From NCBI GenBank assembly GCA_964467785.1, contig CAYXVB010000030.1:1-28464 (forward strand): a stretch of 28,464 nucleotides of DNA, written 5' to 3'. The position numbers and the translations under genes were made by a program. Below the pieces are notes generated by a model that was given only the letters and a program-made list of their open reading frames with translations, made no database searches and had not been told where the DNA came from. This stretch comes from CAYXVB01 sp964467785. GTDB taxonomy: Bacteria; Bdellovibrionota; UBA1018. This document shows, piece after piece, positions 1 through 5,355 of the stretch (position 1 is its first letter; the number at the start of each line of letters is the position of its first letter).

Positions 1-2
1 AA

Positions 3-656
3 CTAAAAATTCAAACTGGGACGAAAGCTCAAATTGCCGTCGCAGCGGAAGTTTCCTTCCTGCATGTTGCCGTCAGTGATTCCGAGATAATTCACGACCG
101 CGTACAGCCCGCGTAGGTAGGCCCCCGCCTCCGGCGCGCTCCGCATGTCGGGTTCACTCACGATCTCGATCAGCGGCACGCCGGCCCGGTTGAGGTTCAC
201 AAGGGAATAACCACTGTGGTGGACGTTCTTACCCGCGTCCTCTTCGAGGTGAATGTGATGGATCCGGATCCGCTTAGGCTCCGCGCCATGCCCGAGCGTG
301 ATATCGAGATGCCCCCCGATGCAGATCGGACGCGCTGACTGGGTGATCTGGTACCCCTTGGGAAGATCGGGATAAAAATAGTTTTTTCGCTCAAAGACGC
401 TTTCGCTCTCGATTCGGCAATGGGTGGCGAGCCCCGCCTTGATGGCATACGCCACCGCCTTGCGATTGAGCACGGGCAGCGCGCCGGGATGACCGGCGCA
501 GACCGGGCAAGTATAGGAATTGGAAACTTCGTCGGCGACGGATCGCCCCACTTCGGGGCGGGCGCGGCAGCCGCAAAAGATCTTGGTGTCGGTCGAAAGC
601 TGGCAATGCACTTCAAGGCCGATGACCGCTTCGAATTCGCCCGAGTAAGCGCTCAT
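3..656 (-). CDS. gatB: Asp-tRNA(Asn)/Glu-tRNA(Gln) amidotransferase subunit B, truncated at window edge
   Basis: GatB activates and helps amidate misacylated Glu-tRNA(Gln)/Asp-tRNA(Asn) within the cytoplasmic GatCAB complex. The first ~210 residues are a clear GatB N-terminal half: EVHCQLSTDTKIFC near residue 16, a CPVC motif near residue 50, then the RKNYFYPDLPKGYQ and HLEEDAGKN segments. Its ATG overlaps the gatA stop codon (ATGA), the usual translational coupling in a gatCAB operon. The family is about 480 residues, but here homology stops after NLSFRP and four unrelated residues lead to a stop three bases from the window edge. The last ~20 bases are AT-rich and unlike the rest of the gene, so I read this as a contig-end artefact, not a natural stop. 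The identification is secure; the 3' end is not. Confidence 0.93.
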   Translation of the reverse strand: MSAYSGEFEAVIGLEVHCQLSTDTKIFCGCRARPEVGRSVADEVSNSYTCPVCAGHPGALPVLNRKAVAYAIKAGLATHCRIESESVFERKNYFYPDLPKGYQITQSARPICIGGHLDITLGHGAEPKRIRIHHIHLEEDAGKNVHHSGYSLVNLNRAGVPLIEIVSEPDMRSAPEAGAYLRGLYAVVNYLGITDGNMQEGNFRCDGNLSFRPSLNF

Positions 657-2164
657 GCTCGACCCCTTTCCCGTTCAAAAGCATGCGCGATCCGCAATAA
701 CCTCGCATCGCCCTGCGACGCCGCCATCAACTGCAGGCCGACGGAAAGCCCTTCGGAATCCTCCCCNNNNNNNNNNTCCCCGCAAGGCACGCTGATTGCG
801 GGCAAGCCCGCGAGATTGGCCGGGATGGTGTAGAGGTCGTTCAGATACATCTGCAGCGGATCAGAGGACTTTTCGCCGCGCCGGTACGCGGTGGTCGGAG
901 CGACAGGGCCGGCGATCACGTCAACCTGCTCGAATGCCTTTTGAAAATCGCTGGCCACCAGCCTCCGCACCTGTGCCGCGCGCTTATAATAGGCGTCGGC
1001 GTAGCCGGCCGAGAGCGCGAACGTGCCCAGAATGATCCGGCGCTTAACCTCCGCGCCAAAGAGCGAGCGCGTGTGCTTGTAAAACGCGGTCAACGAGCTC
1101 TCATCGGTCTGCGGAGGACGCGCACCGAAGCGTACGCCATCGAAGCGCGCCAGGTTGCTGGACGCCTCACTCACCGCGACGACGTAATAAATGGCCACCG
1201 AATGCTTGGCATGAGGGAGCTGCACGGGCACAAGTTTCGCGCCCTGCTCTTCCATCCAACGGAGGGACTCCTGAGTCCGGGCGGCGACATCAGGCGCCAG
1301 GCCTTCCTTCAGCCACTCCTCCGGGACGCCGACGCGCACCCCGCTCCAGTCCAACGACTGCGAGAGGAGCTGAGTCGCCCCGTCCCGCGGCGCCCGACCC
1401 GAGGTGGAATCGCGCGGATCATGGCCGCTCATGACTTCGTAAAGAAGCGCGGCGTCCTCGACGGAGCGCGCGAGGGGACCGACCTGATCCAACGACGATG
1501 CAAAAGCGACAAGACCGTAACGACTGATGCGGCCATAAGTCGGCTTGAACCCCACGGTGCCGCAATAGCTCGCCGGCAGGCGGATGGAACCGCCCGTGTC
1601 GCTGCCGAGCGCGGCCACGCAGAGGCCGGCCCGTACCGCCGCGGCCGAACCACCGCTCGAACCGCCGGGAACACGGTCGGGATGCGTGGGATGCTTGACC
1701 GCGCCGTAGGCCGAGTTCTCATTGGATCCCCCCATCGCGAACTCATCCATGTTGAGTTTGGCCGCGATGCCGGCCCCCGCGCTGACGAGACGCTCCACGC
1801 AGGTCGCAGTATAGGGCGGGACATAGTTGTCGAGGATCTTCGAAGCGCAGGTCGTGCGCACTCCGGCCGTCACGAGATTGTCCTTGATGCCCAGGGGGAT
1901 TCCCAAAAGCGGCAACCGACCGCGCGGGACCTTGCCGCCTTCGCGTTCGAGTGTCTTTTCCGCTTCGCGCGCCGACGCGAGAAGCCCGTCCTCGTTGACC
2001 GTCAGGCAGGCGTTGAGCTCGCTCGCGCGCATCGCGCGCAAGACTTCTTGCGCAAGCTCCGTCGGCGAGAGCTGTCGCGCATCGAACGCGTCGTGGATCT
2101 GCCTGATGCCCGCTTCCTGAAAATCGCCTAAAACACCGCCAGATGTGCCGGTTTTAAAAGTCAT
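653..2164 (-). CDS. gatA: Asp-tRNA(Asn)/Glu-tRNA(Gln) amidotransferase subunit A
   Basis: GatA is the glutaminase of GatCAB: it releases ammonia from glutamine for transamidation on GatB. It belongs to the amidase-signature family, and the Ser-cisSer-Lys triad is visible as K94 (GIKDN), S169 (PGGSSGGSAAA) and S193 (DTGGSIRLPAS), with spacing equal to that of characterised GatA proteins. The length of about 498 residues is slightly above the usual ~485. The gene contains a 10-N block at 767-776, but the flanking contig ends share TCCCC; merging them without Ns gives the normal ISVPCGEDSEGLSVGLQL stretch, so the gap appears to be spurious. The start ATG is preceded by GAGGATCC. It lies between gatC (11 bp gap) and gatB (4 bp overlap) in one operon. 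Confidence 0.97.
   Translation of the reverse strand: MTFKTGTSGGVLGDFQEAGIRQIHDAFDARQLSPTELAQEVLRAMRASELNACLTVNEDGLLASAREAEKTLEREGGKVPRGRLPLLGIPLGIKDNLVTAGVRTTCASKILDNYVPPYTATCVERLVSAGAGIAAKLNMDEFAMGGSNENSAYGAVKHPTHPDRVPGGSSGGSAAAVRAGLCVAALGSDTGGSIRLPASYCGTVGFKPTYGRISRYGLVAFASSLDQVGPLARSVEDAALLYEVMSGHDPRDSTSGRAPRDGATQLLSQSLDWSGVRVGVPEEWLKEGLAPDVAARTQESLRWMEEQGAKLVPVQLPHAKHSVAIYYVVAVSEASSNLARFDGVRFGARPPQTDESSLTAFYKHTRSLFGAEVKRRIILGTFALSAGYADAYYKRAAQVRRLVASDFQKAFEQVDVIAGPVAPTTAYRRGEKSSDPLQMYLNDLYTIPANLAGLPAISVPCGXXXXGEDSEGLSVGLQLMAASQGDARLLRIAHAFERERGRA
767..776. other. Assembly gap (10 N) inside gatA
   Basis: Ten Ns of placeholder size. The left contig ends ...CCTCCCC and the right one begins TCCCCGC; a 5-bp overlap (TCCCC) would join them in frame and restore the conserved GatA CG-x4-GL segment. 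The gap is therefore probably a scaffolding artefact with no missing sequence. Confidence 0.95.
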
Positions 2165-2175
2165 GGATCGGATCC

Positions 2176-2514
2176 TCAGAGAATGGGCGGCACCTTGAAG
2201 CCGTGATCGAGCAAATCGGGCGCGCCTTCGAGGACATCCCGACCTCCGGGAAGCGGAGACTGCAATTCGTCCGGACGAAGAAACGTTCCCTCGCTGGCAG
2301 CTTCGGTCGTCTCGTCGGCCGGAGAGATCAGGGGCTCGACCGTGTCCAGCGCTCCGAGTTCGGGCGACTGCAACGACTGCACATAGCCGATGATCTTGTC
2401 CAACTGGGCGGTGAAGGTGCGGACTTCGTCATCCGTCAACTCCAGGCGGGCCAGATGAGCCACCTGGCGGGTGAGATTCTCGTCCACATTCAAGGTGCTA
2501 GCTGAACTTGTCAC
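2176..2514 (-). CDS. gatC: Asp-tRNA(Asn)/Glu-tRNA(Gln) amidotransferase subunit C
   Basis: GatC is the small belt-like subunit that wraps around GatA and stabilises GatCAB. The segment VAHLARLELTDDEV is the family hallmark, followed by the typical central region (TAQLDKIIGYVQSL, LDTVEPLISP) and the C-terminal LRPDE...LL..AP segment, with FKVPPIL at the end, the part that threads along GatA. Family length is 95-100 residues. I chose GTG at 2514 (112 residues). GTG 2487 or TTG 2493 would give 103-105 residues and are also possible. An open frame continues upstream to ATG 2634, but that extension does not look like GatC and would overlap a pseudogene. No strong ribosome-binding site separates the options. 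First gene of the gatCAB operon. Confidence 0.9.
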   Translation of the reverse strand: MTSSASTLNVDENLTRQVAHLARLELTDDEVRTFTAQLDKIIGYVQSLQSPELGALDTVEPLISPADETTEAASEGTFLRPDELQSPLPGGRDVLEGAPDLLDHGFKVPPIL

Positions 2515-2620
2515 GGCGAATAGCTTAGGTTCTGCGCATCGCGTTATGCAATCGCATAAAAGCCAGCACTGAGACTCGCTGACGAACCATTCAGGGGAAA
2601 ATATCGAAGCTTCGAAAGAC

Positions 2621-2844
2621 TCAGACGATTTCACCCTGAGACGCGTCCGCAGGCGCTCTCGCCTCCGCCAATACCAGCCTCACCGTGCGATCGTGGAATT
2701 TTTCCATGCCGTCCCGGTGTCCGATACTCAGGATCGAGGTATCTGGCAGAGACCAAGCTCTTCATCGGGGATCCGTTGACCGGACTCCGGATACAAAAGC
2801 GCGTTCCGCAATGATCCGACGGGGAGATAGGGCGACTGCGAGCT
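2621..2844 (-). pseudogene. Remnant of an ABC transporter ATPase (SbmA/BacA/YddA-like C-terminus)
   Basis: The space between gatC and the GST gene is not empty. Directly after the GST stop, one minus-strand frame reads SQSPYLPVGSLRNALLYP followed by PDEEL. This matches the post-Walker-A Q-loop region of half-size ABC exporters of the YddA/SbmA type (usual pattern QxPYxPxGTLRxxLLYP). The frame closes at TGA 2728-2730. From about 2743 another frame reads TSILSIGHRDGMEKFHDR and ends at TGA 2621-2623, matching the H-loop end (SVGHR...FHD). About 80 residues expected in between, with the signature LSGGE motif and Walker B, are absent. This is a dead fragment with an internal deletion and a frameshift. 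The family assignment comes from motif reading only. Confidence 0.62.
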
Positions 2845-3521
2845 TAAAGCGAGAAGAGCGGACTCCCCTCGGCCTTACAGTAATCCGCGAAGTCTTTGGC
2901 GAAGGTCGGCACGACCGAATCGCGAACCACGGGCTCGGCGCAGAGCTTCTCGGCCCAGGCGCGGGTCTTCGGGATTTTCTTCCACTCCGGCGCGTTGGCG
3001 ATTTCCCGCGACAGCATCAGGCGCGTGAAAAGCGGCGCCCACGCGGTGTCGACCAGACCGAATTCCTCACCCCGGAAATACGGCCCGCGGAGCGGCTCCT
3101 CCACCTGGGAGAGATCTTCGAAAAGCTCCCGGCGGGCTTCGTCGATTTCCTTGCGGTCCGACGCGGTCAGAAGCGTGTATTGCAAGCCCAACAGATGAGA
3201 ACCCATCTCGATCCAAGCGCGCTCAAAAGCCCTTTCCAACGGATCCGCCGGAAGCAGCGAGGGCGGCGATACCTCGTCGACGTACTCGTTGATCACCGCG
3301 GACTCGAAGAGAACGCGAAAATCGCGCTCCCCGCTTCCGGTGAAAACCTTCAGCACCGGCACTTTGCCGAGCGGAGAGATCGCGTCAAACCAAGCGGGAG
3401 GACTCTCCAGGTCGATATACGTGAGATCGAAGGCCACCTTTTTGCGCAGCAGCGTGATCACGGAACGCTGCACGTAGGGACAAAGGCTGAAACTGATCAG
3501 TTCAAGCTTAAGCGGTTTCAT
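2844..3521 (-). CDS. Glutathione S-transferase family protein (Omega-like, Cys-type)
   Basis: A cytosolic GST-fold enzyme of 225 residues, a normal length. The thioredoxin-like N-terminal domain (about 1-80) starts LELISFSLCPYVQRS, with C14-P15-Y16 placed as the catalytic cysteine of Omega/DHAR-type GSTs, which favour thiol-transfer or dehalogenation over Ser/Tyr-type conjugation. It continues with SPLGKVPVL (the cis-Pro loop) and ESAVINEYVDE (glutathione gamma-Glu contact). The all-alpha C-terminal domain follows. ATG 3521 was preferred to an upstream extension because homology starts there and GGAGATAGGTGC lies just upstream. It is divergent from the FMN reductase/pirin pair, with a shared 105-bp promoter region, suggesting a joint role in electrophile or quinone stress. 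The physiological substrate cannot be read from sequence. Confidence 0.9.
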   Translation of the reverse strand: MKPLKLELISFSLCPYVQRSVITLLRKKVAFDLTYIDLESPPAWFDAISPLGKVPVLKVFTGSGERDFRVLFESAVINEYVDEVSPPSLLPADPLERAFERAWIEMGSHLLGLQYTLLTASDRKEIDEARRELFEDLSQVEEPLRGPYFRGEEFGLVDTAWAPLFTRLMLSREIANAPEWKKIPKTRAWAEKLCAEPVVRDSVVPTFAKDFADYCKAEGSPLFSL

Positions 3522-3565
3522 GGAGTTTGCACCTATCTCCGGCTCCCACCGCCGGCGGAATGAGT

Positions 3566-3583
3566 AGTTACCAAAAGGTACCT
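3566..3583. promoter_or_regulatory. Near-palindromic operator candidate between GST and FMN reductase genes
   Basis: AGTTACC-AAAA-GGTACCT is an inverted repeat with six of seven arm positions complementary, in the 105-bp divergent promoter region. Its form (TTAC...GTAA-like arms around an A/T core) resembles operators of HxlR/DUF24-type redox regulators, which often control quinone reductases and GSTs. That regulator assignment is inference; no regulator gene is in the window. Confidence 0.42.
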
Positions 3584-3626
3584 TCTTTCCCTGGGGAATC
3601 AAGTCGCATAGAGTGGAAAGCGAACT

Positions 3627-4196
3627 ATGATCAAACTTCTTGCCATGGCTGCATCGCTTCGCACCGGTTCTTACAATCGAATGCTTCTCCACATCGCGGT
3701 AAGTCAGGCTCGAGAGACTGGCGCGGAAGTGACTTTGATCGATCTTCGCGATTTCCAGATGCCGTATTACGACGGAGACATCGAAGAGACCCGCGGCTTG
3801 CCCGACGCCTCCCATCGCCTGACCCAGCTGATCCGGGATCATAACGGAATGATGGTCGCCTCCCCCGAGTACAACGCGTCAATCCCGGGCCACTTCAAAA
3901 ATACTTTTGACTGGGTGTCACGCGAACGCCCCATGCCCTTTAACCGTAAGCCGGTCATGCTGCTCAGCACCTCGCCGGGCGATTTTGGCGGAGCACGCGG
4001 GGTGCCGCACCTGCGCGCGTCCTTCGACGCCGTGGGCGCTTTTGTCTACCCCGGCATTCCCACCCTTCCCAAGGCAATGGAGGAGTTTGACGAACACGGC
4101 AAGCTCCACGACCCGGAAACGGAAAAGTGGCTTAAGAAATCTGTCGTGGGATTCGTCGACTTCGCGTCCCGCTTAGCCGGAAAGGAATCCAAATGA
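3627..4196 (+). CDS. NADPH-dependent FMN reductase family protein
   Basis: A flavodoxin-like oxidoreductase of the NADPH-dependent FMN reductase/azoreductase superfamily (ChrR, SsuE and YieF relatives), which moves two electrons from NAD(P)H to quinones, chromate, azo compounds or free flavin. The N-terminal loop SLRTGSYN (residues 10-17) binds the FMN phosphate and S79-P80-E81-Y82-N83 is the family signature. The 189-residue length is typical. AGTGGAAAG precedes the ATG. The stop overlaps the pirin start (ATGA), so the two are translationally coupled, and both diverge from a GST gene. Together they point to quinone or electrophile detoxification. Substrate unknown. Confidence 0.93.
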   Translation: MIKLLAMAASLRTGSYNRMLLHIAVSQARETGAEVTLIDLRDFQMPYYDGDIEETRGLPDASHRLTQLIRDHNGMMVASPEYNASIPGHFKNTFDWVSRERPMPFNRKPVMLLSTSPGDFGGARGVPHLRASFDAVGAFVYPGIPTLPKAMEEFDEHGKLHDPETEKWLKKSVVGFVDFASRLAGKESK

Positions 4197-4933
4197 TCCG
4201 CATTCGCAAATCCGAAGATCGCGGCCATATCAATCACGGTTGGCTCGACACCTACCACACGTTCGCCTTCGCCTCCTACACGGACCGACGCCACGTCCAT
4301 TTCCGCACGCTGCGCGTGATCAACGAAGATTTCATCGCCGCGGGCGAGGGCTTTGGCACCCATCCGCACGAAGACATGGAGATCATCACCTACGTGCTCG
4401 ACGGCGCGATCGCGCATAAGGACAGCATGGGCAATGGCTCGACCATCCAGCCGGGCGACGTTCAGTACATGAGCGCGGGCACCGGCGTGCTCCATAGCGA
4501 GTTCAATGGCCGCAAGGACGTGGCCACCCATTTAATGCAGATCTGGATCTTCCCCAATCGCAAGGGCCTGAAACCCCGCTATGATCAGAGGTCGATCCCC
4601 GAAGGCGAAAAACTCAACGCACTCCGGCTCGTCGCGCGCGAAGACGAAAGCCCCGAGGACACCCAGCCTTCCGCCCTCTCTCAAAGCGACGGCGCGATCC
4701 GCATCCGGCAGGATGCCCGCCTGTACGCTTCGATTCTCGAATCGGGAAAGTCCGTCGTGCACCCGCTGGCCCAGGGCCGTGGCTCGTGGATCCAAGTCCT
4801 TCGCGGCGAGCTCGACGTCAACGGCACCGCGCTCAAGACCGGCGACGGCGCGGCCATCGAGGACGAGCCCCGGCTTACGATTACGGGCGCGGCCGGCGCC
4901 CGCGCGGAGTTTCTGCTTTTCGACTTGTCTTGA
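4193..4933 (+). CDS. Pirin family protein (YhhW-type bicupin)
   Basis: A pirin/bicupin protein of 246 residues. The first cupin keeps the metal ligands H57 and H59 (GTHPHEDMEI) and H101 and E103 (GTGVLHSEFN), at the same residue numbers as in the YhhW quercetinase-like pirin of E. coli. The second cupin (about 150-246) is degenerate, as usual. YhhW-type pirins bind a divalent metal and show quercetin 2,3-dioxygenase activity in vitro; the physiological role is unclear. It is coupled by a 4-bp overlap to the FMN reductase and converges with the zinc-ribbon gene 10 bp downstream. The context suggests a role in handling aromatic or oxidised compounds. Confidence 0.94.
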   Translation: MIRIRKSEDRGHINHGWLDTYHTFAFASYTDRRHVHFRTLRVINEDFIAAGEGFGTHPHEDMEIITYVLDGAIAHKDSMGNGSTIQPGDVQYMSAGTGVLHSEFNGRKDVATHLMQIWIFPNRKGLKPRYDQRSIPEGEKLNALRLVAREDESPEDTQPSALSQSDGAIRIRQDARLYASILESGKSVVHPLAQGRGSWIQVLRGELDVNGTALKTGDGAAIEDEPRLTITGAAGARAEFLLFDLS

Positions 4934-4942
4934 GCCGAGGGA

Positions 4943-5338
4943 TCAGTCTTCTGACCGACCGGTGCGACGGACGATCACCCGTGGCGCCGAGGCCGGAGTC
5001 GCCGCTTTCGCGGCGGCTTCCGCACGGGCCTTGGCTTCGGCCGCGGATTCCGCGGCTTCGCGCTCCTTCTTTCGAGCGGCTTTGGCTTCTGCCTCCGCTT
5101 CGCCCGAGAGCACGCGGGCCCACTCCTCAGGACTGGGCGCTCGCCGTTCCTCAGCCCAGGATTCGCGATGATTCATCATCGGCACATGCGCGTCCCAGCA
5201 GGACACCGTACAAAACGCCAGCCCCGTGCGCTTGCGGTTGCAGGTGAAGACGTTGCAGACCCAGTAGATCGCCTTGAACGGGATCGGCTTCTTGCAGCTG
5301 CTGCACTTTCGCCATTCATTTCCCGCGATTTCGGCCAT
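4943..5338 (-). CDS. Small putative zinc-binding protein with Ala/Glu-rich coiled-coil tail
   Basis: I do not recognise the family. The 131-residue protein has a Cys-rich N-terminal half: C12-x2-C15, C28, C33, C43 and C47, plus H51 and H57, arranged as CSSCKKP ... VCNVFTCNR ... FCTVSCWDAHV. That is enough ligands for one or two zinc sites, like a treble-clef or zinc-ribbon fold. The second half (about 77-118) is rich in Ala, Glu, Lys and Arg and predicted to be a long helix or coiled coil, ending in a basic VIVRRTGR. GGGAGAAAGAG precedes the ATG. It is the last gene of the glmU-glmS-clc-uvrD run, 17 bp after uvrD, and may act with nucleic acid, but no function can be claimed. Confidence 0.78.
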   Translation of the reverse strand: MAEIAGNEWRKCSSCKKPIPFKAIYWVCNVFTCNRKRTGLAFCTVSCWDAHVPMMNHRESWAEERRAPSPEEWARVLSGEAEAEAKAARKKEREAAESAAEAKARAEAAAKAATPASAPRVIVRRTGRSED

Positions 5339-5355
5339 CTCTTTCTCCCTCTGGA

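Noticed and set aside
941..2131. Long plus-strand open frame opposite gatA
   Set aside because: It is antisense to a fully conserved amidase with no homology or ribosome-binding site; high GC keeps such frames open.
2685..3563. Long plus-strand frame opposite the GST gene and the ABC remnant
   Set aside because: It is the antisense shadow of the GST gene with an Arg-rich, non-protein-like composition.
3527..3844. Alternative plus-strand start overlapping the FMN reductase
   Set aside because: This frame is not the conserved one; the reductase start at 3627 has the better ribosome-binding site and homology.
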